DNA from: Gnetum montanum
Lineage: Eukaryota > Streptophyta > Gnetopsida > Gnetales > Gnetaceae
Length of the DNA stretch: 64,000 nucleotides
Direction of reading: 5' to 3'
Assembly: GCA_015680685.1 (NCBI GenBank)
Contig: MNCI01028269.1
Location: 4,203 to 68,202, forward strand
Shown here: positions 11,736 through 22,688 of the stretch, in pieces
Layout of the letters: every line of letters begins with the position of its first letter
Position numbering within the stretch: the first letter of the stretch is position 1
Notes under the pieces: model-generated
Seen by the model: only the letters and a program-made list of their open reading frames with translations
Database searches by the model: none
Told to the model about the DNA's origin: nothing
Program-made: the position numbers and the translations under genes

Positions 11736-12441
11736 AAATATTATGTTGACCTCAAGTTTTACCACCTTCAAAACCTTAAATCTTTTACCATCAAAGACGT
11801 GTTCAGGGCTGAACCGCTCTTGCTAAATGGAAAAAATGAAAAATCGTCGGTAGTACATGAGCTCATCGGTTAATTTAATTTCGAAAGACAGCGTTCATCG
11901 TGGCCAAAACGTTGCTGAATTTTCTTTCGCCGTTAGCGCGACGAAGCTACCAAGCCAAGGCCAAAGGAAATGTCTGATAAGATTTTGAATAGTCCAGTCA
12001 AGACTTGAAATATTCAAGTCGTCGTCGTCATTTTCTTGTTCAGTCGTCGTCATGTCCTTGTGTCGTTAAACCAAGATTTTGAATAGTGCAGTCGTCGTGG
12101 TCATTTCCTTGATACATGGTTAGACTTTGAATAGTGCCGTCACCGTCATTTCCTTGTTCAGTCACATTTAACCAGGACTTTGAATACTCCCATCGTCATC
12201 GTCATTGCTTTGTCCTTTCCTTGTCTCATTTAATAAAGGCTCGTCATTTCCTTTGTCTCATTTAACCACAGCCCAGATCCAACTCTTCTTTCTCATTTAA
12301 CCGTGGCACAGATCTAACTCTTCTCTCTTTTTCTTCCAAAGAAGATCGGACTTTTGAAAAAAAAAGTGTGCACCATTACCTAGGCACGGTAAATTTGGTT
12401 ATAGAATAGTCCTTGAGAAAGCTAGTATCAAATCCCAGATC
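11736..12441 (+). repeat. Duplicated upstream region of RLP pseudogene 2, with an expanded degenerate repeat
   Basis: It matches 30,859-31,318 of unit B (GAAAATATTATGTTGACCTC, GTGTTCAGGGCTGAACCGC, GAAAGACAGCGTT, ACGTTGCTGAATTTTCTTT). From about 11,975 to 12,330 unit A carries some six to seven degenerate repeats of a unit like ACTTTGAATAGT-AGTCGTCGTC-ATTTCCTTG-CATTTAACC, where unit B has about one. The stretch probably includes the old promoter of the second RLP gene. Confidence 0.65.
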
Positions 12442-13140
12442 GTTGCCGTGGCAATGACTTTGCAGATAAGGTGTTTATATATATATATATATATTATCTT
12501 TGTTGGAGGTACATCATTATTTCTTTTAAATGATGTAATTTTAGTTGATTTGTTTGACATATTACTAGCAACATTCAGTAATTTTCTTAATTCATGGTAT
12601 CTAATAGATCCCAAGAGGGTCTACAGGTTCAATGGACATTATATAAAATTTCATTTTCAACATCAATAATGCAAATGCTAAAACATTGTTCCAATTCAAG
12701 GTTTTCAACAGCAATAATGCAAATGCTAAAACATTGTTCCAATTCAAGGTAAGAATTACCAATGATCCTTATAACTGGTTTTGCAAATGGACTGATCATA
12801 AAATGCATTAGGTTTGTTTCAATTGGGTTGGATTTGATTGTTCTCCTCCTCCTTGAGCAGCATTGACTAGAGTTGTGTCATTGATCTTGAGTAATCTCCA
12901 ATTGCTAGGGGTTGGCGTAGTGGTAAAACTCTGTATTTACTTATACTCCAATTATTCCTCCTTTGTCCCCCATTCCAACTATTAGGTGTGATTTTGCACT
13001 CATCTCCAATCTCACACTTCAATAGTTTGTCTAAACTTATCCCTTCACAATCTCACACATTAATAGCATGTCTGGACTTATCCCTTCACATATTGGTCAG
13101 CTTAACAAATTGCAATATTTAAATTTGTTGCTACCTCTTG
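12442..13140 (+). pseudogene. 5' part of a second RLP gene (unit A)
   Basis: A signal-peptide-like start (AVAMTLQIRC, initiator Met lost) lies at 12,442-12,515, interrupted by a TA microsatellite (12,477-12,495). About 150 bp later, possibly an old intron, comes an LRRNT-like segment: NANAKTLFQFK, DPYNWFCKWTDHK, FNWVGFDC, then LTRVVSLILSNLQLLG at about 12,850-12,905. This matches the LRRNT and first LRR of the intact RLP. After about 80 bp of extra sequence the frame resumes near 12,985 with the next LRR and IGQLNKLQYL near 13,090. There are several stops. A 52-bp stretch containing the LRRNT start is tandemly duplicated (about 12,653-12,749), as is a 42-bp stretch at about 13,006-13,090. Copia DNA ends it near 13,150. 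Confidence 0.8.
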
Positions 13141-13159
13141 GAAAAATGATTGAAATAGA

Positions 13160-13608
13160 GGATGTGCTACAATAAAAAATAAAAATTAAAAAAAAAAAAA
13201 GAGGGAACAAGACTTACATGGTAAAACTCTTCAACCTTCAATGTGAAGAGAAACATCCACAAGGCAAGACAAGGCAATTTTATTTAGGATGAATTGGTGA
13301 GTACAAAATTCTCTCTCATTGCAATTCCACATAACATGCTCACACCATGCTTGTCTTTATAGCACACGCACTCTTGATTTTTGAGTGCTTAAATTTAATA
13401 TTGCCCTATATTACAAGTAAAAGAGAGTACAAGTTACACACATTGAGTTAAACAATAACTCAGTTTTATATTTATTATTAGTTCCCAAAAAACATAAAAT
13501 TGAAATTCCTACAAACAGAAAGGGAAACATCAATTCTCATAAAGTAGAAAAGGGAAACATAAGAGTGAGACAGAAAAAAACATAAGATAACTTCTTGTCA
13601 ACTCAACA
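13160..13608 (-). repeat. Copia 1 LTR (3' LTR of a minus-strand element)
   Basis: On the minus strand it starts TGTTGAGTTGACAAG next to a purine-rich tract (AAGGTAGAGAT on the coding strand), typical of Ty1/copia 3' LTR junctions. The far end is not certain; TGTGCTACAAT near 13,160 is the best candidate. No partner LTR was found on the other side, so the 5' part of the element is lost. Confidence 0.55.
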
Positions 13609-13931
13609 ATCTCTACCTTGACAATAAACATACTTTTCCTTGCTCAAAAATTTTCATCACCTTTCCTACAAGCCTAAGAAGTCCAAGCACTACTTCAACT
13701 TCTTTAATAGTACTAACTTTGTTAATATATAATCACAATTTTGACTTTTATGAATTTTTTCAAGCAATGCTGCAACTTCTTCCATAATATGTCATATCCA
13801 ATGATATTTGGTGTAAATATGTTTTGTTCTACTATGATGAGTTGGATGCTTGGCAAAATATATAGCACTCTAATTATCACAAACTATTTTGACTTTTTCC
13901 TTTTTATGCCCAACTCATCTAATATGCTTTG
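13609..13931 (-). pseudogene. Copia 1 RNase H, C-terminal part
   Basis: Minus-strand translation gives the degenerate end of a copia RNase H domain: a LLDELG-like segment near 13,920, the position of the D-x-x-S-A-I motif near 13,880, and an H-S/T-x-T-K-H-I-like segment near 13,830. Stops break it. Its continuation lies at 22,694 beyond element B, which inserted inside this domain. Confidence 0.65.
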
Positions 13932-13936
13932 CAACC

Positions 13937-14785
13937 TAATGAGTGGTTAGGTACCCCTATACTCAACCATACGAATACGAGCGTTTCACGCACGATCCAG
14001 TCGAACTCTGCAAACAAACTAGTTGTGGTATCTAGACAGTTACTCGTAGATTGCAGTTCATGGTCTTCCCACCTAGACTAGTATTAGCTTTGTCACGTAT
14101 GGCTTAGTCCAAAGTGAGGTGTATGATGTGTTCCTACACTAATGCTACTGCTGGGTATGATGGTAAATAATATCAACTAAGCTAGGAGAGAGGATGAGAG
14201 AGAATCTAAACTATCCTAAGTGCGATGAGCACCTGTTCCTTAATCATCCATACACATCTTGGACCTCGTGCATGACTACCACTAGGATTACCAAGAACAT
14301 GGCCTAGGTACACTACTGGGTTACCAAGTAGTCACACTTAAATGCTCGTGATTAAGTCATATTCATTCCGCATTACTAGGAGATAAGGGTAGAGAGATAT
14401 TAATTAAAAAGCAATAAATAACAATAAAACTTAAATAATTAAACTAAGTGGATGCTGCAATGAGGAAGTAATCTCGATTTTTATTGCCGATTATGTGTGT
14501 GTTCAAGTACGTCACACTCGAATAAGGATCCTGTACAATTACAATCACCACACTATTAGCATGCATTGGGAGAAAAAGGGTTGAGAGGAAGAACTGATAA
14601 AACTTAAACTTTAAAAACTTCAAAACTTCAAAAACACAAAACTTGCCTACCAAATTTGCCTACCTCTTATTTATAGATGAGGAGACAGGCTGCGATATCG
14701 CATCTAGGCTATGATATCATGTACGTGATATTGCGTACGTGATATCATGGGTGTAATGTCATAGCCAACAATTCATGACTCATCA
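13937..14785 (-). repeat. LTR of element B, left (3') copy
   Basis: It is followed on the right by the polypurine tract. Coding-strand U3 has clustered GATATC/GATATT palindromic motifs (14,691-14,760 on the plus strand, including TGCGATATCGCATC at 14,691-14,704), then TATA box CTATAAATAAGAGG (about 14,677-14,664), then CAATAAAA near 14,484. Confidence 0.9.
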
Positions 14786-14800
14786 TACCCCCACAACTGA
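14786..14800 (-). promoter_or_regulatory. Polypurine tract, element B
   Basis: Coding strand TTGTGGGGGTA directly abuts the 3' LTR. It primes plus-strand DNA synthesis and confirms the minus orientation. Confidence 0.8.
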
Positions 14801-14977
14801 ATGAAAACTCATCCTCGAGTTAAAGTGAGAACAAGCTCTATCGATTACACAGTGGATAGGTATGGGATTATTGACTAACGAGAATGGATTCGTGCCGCAG
14901 TGTGGAATCAAAACAAAATTGAGACATGACATGAAGAACGCAAAAGAAAATCCTATAGCTACAAAATTGGGTGAAAC

Positions 14978-17766
14978 TCATGTAGTTCTTGGTGGCAGTG
15001 GCTCCTCCATGGGTGCCTTTCCCTTGTCTTGTGCTCCAGGTCTTGGGATTTCTTGGCGTCGAAGTATGGCCTGGAGTTTCTCCTCTTCAGTTCAAGGATC
15101 TTGTGATGTCCATGCTAATGTTTCGATGTTTGATGGAGTCGACACCTCCCATGGGCATGGTAGTTGCGGGAACATTTTATTTGCTTTGACATACCAAGCT
15201 GCAAAAACTCTTCATTCCTCCTCGTAAGCTCTGGCTTTGTTTTTGTATTCTTGAAAATTTGTGAGCCATCAAGCCAAGTCTGTTGCAATACCTTTCTGCC
15301 CCTGGTAGCTTGCTTTAACCACCTCGAGTTCAGAATTTGCAACCTCTAATTTTTGCAATAATTTCTTATGTTCTACAAATTCTATTTCATATTTGACATA
15401 GGTGGTGGCTACCTGTTGCTTGAGCTCTATTCTCGGGTGCCCTGATATTAACATGGCAAGGTTGGCATACCGCAATTTTGTCAACTCCATGTACTCTAGA
15501 AGGTCCTAGATCTGTAGGTTCCAGCTCTTAACTTCTACTTGGTGGGCAAACGCATATGTGTCCAATATGGCCCGCTAGTCAATGTGTTAAGCACTAAGAG
15601 CATTGATGTGGGCCTTGGCCATATGGATCTCCTTCTCGATGATTTGTTTATACATCCCCACCTAGTCTCAGAAATGCTCCTTTAGTTTCCCATGTCGTTT
15701 AGCCTCATTCTGCCATGCGCTTATTTCAATGGCCATCTTCTAACAAATAGCATGTACCTCCTCCATCAAGAGGGTTCTATTTTTCCTGGCTAAATGGTTC
15801 ATGTGTTGGTTAACCCTGATTAGTTGTTCTTGCAACTATTGAAAATGTTCTTCGAGAACATTCTTTTGTTTCTCCATAGAGGTCAACCGAAGGTTGTCAG
15901 CAACACGTTGTTTGTTCTCCTCTTGTAAGGCTTTGAGTGCCTTGGTATGTGTGTAAGTTTGCACTTGTGCCGTAGAGGCATCCCAAACAACCTTCTCTTT
16001 TTCATCTGCCACCCTTTTATTCTCTATCAATAGTTTAGTAAGTTTCTTAGTTCTGAAAGTGTCCAGTTGGTCTGCGAGAACGAATTGAGAAGGATCCCAC
16101 TGTGCTGCTTGTAGGGTCATGATCCTTTCTTGTAATTTTTGCACTTCTGCTTCAGCATGCTCAGCCCTCATCTCTGTCAAGACTACCTTCCCTTTGGTGG
16201 AAATGAGGTCTGATTGTATTGTTGTAACATCTTGTGGGATGTCAAACAAGGACATCATTACTTGTCCTATTTATAGCAATCGATCAAGTACATCCTCATG
16301 TTCTGCAAGAGTCATTGAGGTGTCGGCCAGAGTTTGAGCATCCCGTGCTCCTGTAAGATCTACCGGTGGCACAACAGGCACATTGAATGATTCTTTAATG
16401 TGGTCTGCAACCACTTCTATGACTCCTGCTGCATCCTGGTGCTACATGATCACCACTGTGGCCCCTTCACCAGTTTCTAACTACACCTGAAAGGATGCAA
16501 CGTTTCCTGAGATCTGTTGTGACCAAGCACTCTCTCCTCCTCCTATCTAAATGGACAGTTCACCCCACATGTGATCAATAGAAAATGTAGGCTGTATAGC
16601 ATCATTGATGACACAGATGAGATTTGCATCATCACAACTTCCCCAGCTAACCATCTCAGTGGTGGCCTTGAGATGGCTCATTGACGGTTTGTAATCTTGC
16701 TGCGGTGGTGGTTGTTGATCCTATTGGCCTGTGCTAGGCCCTACTTCTTGTTGTTGGCTAGGTCCCATGCTTGGAAGTTGGCTGAGTCCTGCAAGTTGAG
16801 TTGTAGTTGGCCCTGTCGTTTGTTCTTTTTCTTGTTCCAGCCCCAGTGTCTCACCAGTGATTTTCCTTGCAGCTGGTGGCTTTAGTAGTTCGGCATACGA
16901 AGAATTTTGGGCTTTTCAAAGGACATCATTGGTGTATCCTCTGATACCAACACGTTTGCACAGCTTCCTGGTAAGACAAGGGAAGGGCAACGCAAACTTC
17001 CCTATCTTCCGTTCTTCAAACTACCTTAGGATCTTCGTAAAATATAAATGAGGTAGGTTAGCATTAACCTTTCCCATCAACACTACACATCCTCTTGTCG
17101 CATATGTTGAAACTATTTTGTGGGGAAGATGTGATAAGTCCCTATTTTGAAATAAATCCTCTCTTCCATCGTCAACTCTCCAAACATCTTATCTTTCTTG
17201 CCATAGGTCCTTTCTAGCCAAACTCGTTGCACATCAAGGTTTGAGTGGGTAGACAATTGAGAAACCTTTGGCCATGTATTCGAAAGGTTTAATACTTTTG
17301 AAATGGCTTGAATAGAGAAATCAACAGTTAGACCACAAATGTTAACTATGGTGCCTTGTTCTTTGTTGTGCCAAAATTGGTACATTTCCCCTAAGTACCA
17401 GACACCACTTTTAGAGAGGGTAGGCCATAATGGGGACCCTTTGAGGTGATCCCTAATGATCTCTAGAGAAAATTTTGCTAAAGGTCTAAAGTTTAATTCC
17501 ACGATCACTGCAGTGAATATGAACCTTTCATGGATGGCCTGAACACAATCTTGGGGCAATGTGAGATGTCGTCCTTGTTCAGACACTGCAGCAACTCCTC
17601 CTTCTGCCTACCTTGATTGTACAGTAGCAATGTCTTCTTGGTGGATACTAAATGATTGTTCCTCTTGCTCTGCATGTTGTTCGGCAGGAACTTGTCCTTC
17701 ACCTCTCCTAGGTCGTTTGATCCCACCTTGAACAGGTTCTTCCTATTGTCCGCGTTTCGGGGCCAT
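14978..17766 (-). pseudogene. aORF of element B: about 930-codon coiled-coil protein of unknown function
   Basis: The start is set by MAPKRG at 17,766, shared with A and F; the stop after PPRTT at 14,978 is shared with F. Order: basic/acidic N-terminus; a block at about 17,580-17,110 (LPQDCVQAIHER, VWYLGEMYQFWHN, NICGLTVDFS, GTYHIFP); LPFPCLTRKLCK near 16,970; a Gln/Pro-rich linker at about 16,860-16,690; coiled coil at about 16,260-15,270 (e.g. EAEVQKLQERI, ALKALQEENKQR); an acidic C-terminus with TEEEKLQAIL and KGKAPMEE. More than ten stops, mostly TGA/TAG at former Trp/Gln/Arg codons, make this copy dead. The N-terminal block loosely resembles plant transposon-associated domains. Its conserved length across copies suggests it was once a selected protein. 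Confidence 0.7.
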
Positions 17767-18254
17767 CTGCAATCACATGGAGCCAATCATTAGTAAGGTT
17801 GTTACCAAAGTTAGGTTATACCTTACTACTTGCCTTAATGAATTTTTTTTATCTCTATGTGACGTTAATTATTAGGAGAGAATGTCCCTGAAAGATTGTA
17901 ATATTTAGTGCTCTTTTCTTAGGTGGTTTCCAAATCTAGTTTCCCGGTATAACTAAGGAGATGAAATGGTTTTTAGCACATTTATCCTTAATTTTATAAT
18001 TAATTACCCTTGATAATGTCCTTTGGTTGATGAAGAATTTCAAAAAAGTTATGCACTATTTGGCGTGTGCCCCTCCCCCACGACTAAGCTGAACACTTCG
18101 GGTTCAAGTAGGTTCAAACAGAATTAAAATCGAAGGACTAGCAAGCAAGTTATAGATATGAAAGCAAGGGACGTGCAATCACGAGTCGTAGAGAGAAATT
18201 TGAAATACTTTCCCTGCGTGAATAGATGCAAATGATGTTAAGTAGCATATGGGG

Positions 18255-18350
18255 TCACGTGTATATATATTTTTGGGATGCGATATCGCATCCACGATGC
18301 GTATATATATATATTTTGGGACACGATATCATGCCCTATCGATGTTAGGG
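18255..18350 (-). promoter_or_regulatory. U3-like internal module before aORF, element B
   Basis: Two tandem units, each with a TATATATA stretch and a GATATC palindrome. One contains the perfect 18-bp palindrome GGATGCGATATCGCATCC (18,276-18,293). TGCGATATCGCATC also occurs exactly in this element's left LTR U3 (14,691-14,704). On the coding strand the order GATATC-TATA matches the LTR promoter, and it lies about 500 bases before the aORF start. A C-rich CCCCTCCCCCACGACTAAG (PPT-like on the coding strand) lies between, at about 18,070-18,088. Confidence 0.6.
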
Positions 18351-19690
18351 CACTTATGGAATATACCAAATTTTGAATATTTTTCTGAAATTAACGATGT
18401 AAATTAAGGACATCTAGATGAGTGTTAAAAGGTAGTAGGGTAATTCAACTAGTTCTAAAGGCACAAAAATTATAATGGTATGGAATTTATCAATAAGGGC
18501 CTCGGGTGGTATTATGTGATGGTTCATAGGAATGTTTGAATCAAAGGGATAGTAATAAGGGAAAGAATATCATTGAAAATACGCTAAGGGTAATAGATGG
18601 TGTGTGGAAGATGTGTTATGAGTGCAAATTACAAAAAATTATGCAAGTGGGTCATCCCCAAAGTAGGTTCCAACCTATAATGCCCTTGTGTAACCATACC
18701 TTAAAATGTCTGTAGGCACTAGAAGGGTTAAATGTAATCCACATTAGTTTCACAAAACACACACATGTAAGTATCACCGGAATGAGGTACGAATTCTATG
18801 CTATACAAGACATGAGCTACAATTATGTGAACAATGAGATGAGATGGACTATAGAAGGGATTGTAGAGATTGGGACATGAGGTAACTGACTCAGGGTACA
18901 ATGAATCCTGCATGTAAAGCATAATTAACGTGTCATTAACCTATCATTCCAAGATCAAGACCAAGTCCATTCCTCTGATCAGTGACACCACATTGTTTCA
19001 TCCCATGATGAGCAACTATGAGAGTACCATAACAACAAGTTATACAATCACTTGGCATTTTGTTCAAGGGAGGAGTGATTTTCTTGCTTTGTGGTACTTT
19101 CTTCATTTTTTTTTCGATTGCTGAATCCAAAGAAGTTGTCAACCTTCAAGCATGGGTGCATATCTTTCCAGTGGGGCCCCCTAAAACAACATAGGATTTT
19201 TGAGTGCCTTTTGAGTACTCTTACTGCCATTTTGTGTTAGATCTACAAGGATCTTAGTACAACCACGTTGCATGATAACTCTCACAGACGTCACCAAAAA
19301 GAATCTGCAAGTTCCCTTGATGTCACAACCTAGTCATTCCCTCTTGATCCATCCTTCTTCATTCTAGGTACAATGAACACAAAATTATTTTTAAGTTTCA
19401 AGAATGTCAAGAATATCACTATACCCTTGAACAGAACCTCTTATTTATAGAATGGATGAGTGAGTGTAATGGGCTCACTGTCCAAATAATTGATCACTCG
19501 AGACTCAATAACATAGAACACACCTCAACCGAGCCACATGAGTGTTTTATTCATAGATGAGATTACTTATAAAAAGATAAAAAGATAAAAAGACAAAAAG
19601 ACAAAAAGATAAAACAAGAAATTGAAAAATGAAAAACTGGAAAACAAAAAATTATAAAATTAAAGAAAATGAAAAATATTTATTAATCCT
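18351..19690 (-). other. Noncoding spacer of element B, related to family 2's 3' region
   Basis: Short open frames exist but none shows a domain. Shared landmarks: GTGGGTCATCCCCAAAG near 18,645, CACTAGAAGGGTTAAATG near 18,717 and CAAGCATGGGTGCATATC near 19,147. These recur in A and F and, more diverged, downstream of integrase in C, D and E. The 19,560-19,680 stretch is A-rich with AAAAAGAT repeats. Confidence 0.55.
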
Positions 19691-21684
19691 GCTTGTTATA
19701 AGAATGGGGGATATCTCCCATAACTAAACGGTTGAGCATGGCGAGGATTAATAAATGAAATATGAAGATCCTTGCATGTTGGAAATATTGAAACTTGGTC
19801 ATACTTACCCCATTGGGGTTCACACACCTGATTATAGTAAGCATAGTGGGGCCATTTATAAGATGTGGTTCCCGGGTAAAGAGTTGACCCACTATGATAC
19901 TTGAGATCGTAAGATGGTATGCAAGGATTGGGATGTCGCCCTCCATGGTTGTATTCATTGGGTCGTATGGTTGTTGGAGTGTTAATTGGTGGCCTTGATG
20001 AAGTGACATGAGGCGTTGGGTTCAAAGAGAAGGCTGCATCATAGTTTTGGACTTGTGTTGAGGTGGAGAATGCAGTGGCCTTGGAACTATGTTGTCCCTT
20101 CCTACGGTCATGTCTAAAGAAGGGACACCTTTGATGTTGAGGAGGTCTCTCACTGCTGTTGGCAATAGTAGCACAATTAACGTTCATGGGTTGTTGTTGT
20201 GGTGCAGACACTTCAAGAATATTTGGTGGCGATGTAGAAGGAGGAAAAGGATGAGAATGCTAAAATTTAGGAGAAGTGTAAGGTACACAAGGTAGTGGTT
20301 GTGTTGAGGACATGGGCTGATAGTACTGAGGAGAATAATAATGCGGCGAGATAGAGTATGTTGACCTAGTTGGGGAAATAGAATGTTGGACTAGATAATC
20401 ATTTGGATTTGGATGATACAAAGGGTATCTCCAGTTTAGGGATGGCTTCCTCCACGATTGGGATTGTTGCCACTGTGATCGAACATAGTGTCTCTGTACA
20501 AACTCTGGGTGTAACGTGCTTCCCCAATGCTCATATAAATGTAACAAGATTGGGCATTGACCCTTGCGGTGATCGTACAAGCAAATGTTGCATTCATATG
20601 TATGATTGGCAGTTGAGCTCTTATTTTTCTCATCCCCTCTTTCTGATTGTCTAATGATATTTTGTCCTGCTTCTCGGGTTGTCAAAACTCTATCTCCAAT
20701 AATATTGATATATTCTCCACGTTTTTTATGCATCCATTCCAGGATCTTATTGATCTTTTCCTTGATTCCTTCAAATGATTATTGTACTGGAAAATATGGT
20801 TCTTCCTCCTTGAGATTGGTTGATTTTACCTTTTTATGATCATGGACCTTTATTAAGTTGAGATTTTGGTCTCGTTGATGTTTGTCAACACTCTCCCATC
20901 TAGCCATTTCTCCTTCTTCTTTTGCTACCCGCTTAATAAGCTCTTGGAATTGATGGGTTCGTAGTTTGTATAGTTGACCTTGGGCATACATCCCTAGGGT
21001 CTCTCTTGTTTCATCATGAAGCCCATCAATGATATGGTGCATTAGCCTTTCCTCGGAAAACTAATGGCCTGGACAGTTGTTTAATAATGCATAATATCTT
21101 TCTAAGGCCATGTCCAAGGGTTCATGTTGTGCTTGTTTCCACTCTTGGATTTGTTTCCTCAAGGCTGACACTCTTGCGTAGGATTGATATCTTTCGTTAA
21201 AGAGTTCTACCATTGTTGGCCATCGTCGTATTGAATTTGGTTTTAACGATCTATACCATATTTTGGCTTGGCCAACGAGTGTCATAGGAAAGAGCTTGAG
21301 TTTTTGCCAATCGTTATCAATGTTGTTCCATGCACAAGCATCATAGAAGGATTGTAAATATTGTTGCGGGTCTAAGTCATAGCCTCTTGAGAAATTAGGA
21401 AATTTTTTGAAAGCAAGCCTGAGTAGGCGGCTCTCTTTACGATGCCTACAGGAGATTCAAACAGCCTCTTGTATTTGCATTAGGCTTGTAGTGGCCAGTA
21501 GGGGTTCATCGTCATCGAGTAAGTTATGCTTTTATGCATTGAGATGATGCTACCTTCGTTTATGTTTATAAGAAACCCCCACCTTAGATTGCATACTTCA
21601 ATCTTCATTGTCATATAATTCATTGGTTCTCCAACAAATTGCCTCACTAGATACGACATTATCATAGTCTTGTAGGAGAGGCAT
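19691..21684 (-). pseudogene. gag of element B
   Basis: The start at 21,684 (MPLLQDYDN) corresponds to MFLSQDYDN in F. The retrotransposon-gag domain is at about 21,290-20,950 (QAKIWYRSLKP, WKQAQHEPLDMALERYYALL, HHIIDGLHDETRETLGMYA). The zinc knuckle CNICLYDHRKGQC (C-x2-C-x3-H-x4-C) is near 20,590, followed by CPILLHL. A long Pro/Tyr/His/Ser-rich tail follows. The last codons (LVMGDIPHS) resemble the integrase C-terminal end of element E (LVMGEMATN), suggesting that pol was removed by a deletion joining gag to the last codons of pol. Stops and frameshifts are present, mainly before 21,300 and near 21,060 and 20,260. Confidence 0.8.
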
Positions 21685-21808
21685 GGTTGTGCAATTGTGT
21701 GTGAATTTGTATGTGCCTTTTTGTAATTATTTCTTCCTAAAAGATGTATTGTTAATTCCTACACAATGACCTTGTATGATATAATTAACCTAGATAACTA
21801 GCACCGTC

Positions 21809-21825
21809 CTTGGCAATGGTGCCAA
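21809..21825 (-). promoter_or_regulatory. Primer-binding site, element B
   Basis: The coding strand reads TTGGCACCATTGCCAAGG directly after the 5' LTR. This is the tRNA-Asp-type site of Athila/Tat elements with a few substitutions. Confidence 0.8.
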
Positions 21826-22688
21826 TGATGAGTGGTTAGGTACCCCTACACTCAACCATACGAATATGAGCATTTCATGCATGATCCGGTCAAACTCCAC
21901 AGATGGACTACTTGTGGTATTTAGATGGTTACTCATAGATCGTAGTTCGCTGTCTTCCCACCTAGACTAGTATTAACTTTGTCATGTATGGTTTAGTCCA
22001 GAGTGTGGTGTATGATGTGTTCCTACACTAATGTTACTTCTGGGTATGATGGTAAATAATATCAACTAAGCTAGGAGAGAGGATGAGAGAGAATCTAAAC
22101 TAGCCTAAGTGCGATGAGCACCCATTCCTTAATCATTCGTACACATCTTGGACCTCATGCACGACTACCACTGGGATTACCAAGCGCATGGCCTAGGTAC
22201 GCTACTAGGTTACCAAGTAGTCGCACTTAAATGATCGTGATTAAGTTGTACTCATTCTGCATTACTAGGAGATAAGGGTAAAGAGATATTAACTAAGAAG
22301 CAATAAATAACAATAACAATTAAATAATCAAACTAAGTGGATGTTGCAATGATGAAGTAATCTCGATCTTTATTGCCGATCATATGCATGTCCAAGTACA
22401 TCACACTTGAATAAGGATGTTGTACAATTACAATCACCACACTGCAGGCATGCACTAGGAGAAAAAGGGTTGAGAGGAAGAACTGACAAAACTTAAACTT
22501 TAAAAACTTCAAAACTTCAAAAACTCAAAAACTGCCTACCAAATCTGCCTACCTCTTATTTATAGATGAGGAGACAGGCTGTGATATTTTGTACGCGATA
22601 TCGCATCTAGGCTGTGATATTGTGTATGTGATATCACGTACGTGATATCATGGGTGCGATATTGCAGCAAACAATTCATGACTCATCA
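21826..22688 (-). repeat. LTR of element B, right (5') copy
   Basis: 863 bp, TGATGAGTGG to ATGACTCATCA. Its U3 contains a perfect 22-bp palindrome at 22,629-22,650 whose core is GATATCACGTACGTGATATC, plus further GATATC-like motifs from 22,583. TATA box CTATAAATAAGAGG lies at about 22,566-22,553. The target duplication CAACC follows at 22,689. Confidence 0.9.

Larger units (their letters stand above)
13937..22688 (-). mobile_element. Element B: complete family 1 LTR retrotransposon, gag plus aORF, no pol
   Basis: 8,752 bp bounded by two LTRs with TGATGAG...CTCATCA ends (the left first bases mutated to TAATGAG). A perfect 5-bp target duplication, CAACC, lies at 13,932-13,936 and 22,689-22,693. 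Coding-strand order is LTR, tRNA-Asp-like primer site, gag, noncoding spacer, U3-like module, aORF of about 930 codons, polypurine tract, LTR. I searched the translations for RT (Y/F-x-DD), RNase H and integrase motifs and found none. The LTRs differ at many sites, mostly transitions, and both ORFs have stops, so it is an old copy. Confidence 0.88.

Noticed and set aside
14691-14760. Clustered palindromes as a CRISPR-like array
   Set aside because: Eukaryotic LTR U3 context; units have no constant length or spacers and vary among copies.
18728-18922. Possible small conserved protein in the family 1 spacer (also 47,774-48,028)
   Set aside because: B and F show similar frames ending CVFCxxxVDYI, but nucleotide similarity is equally high, A does not keep the frame, and the same DNA is noncoding in family 2.
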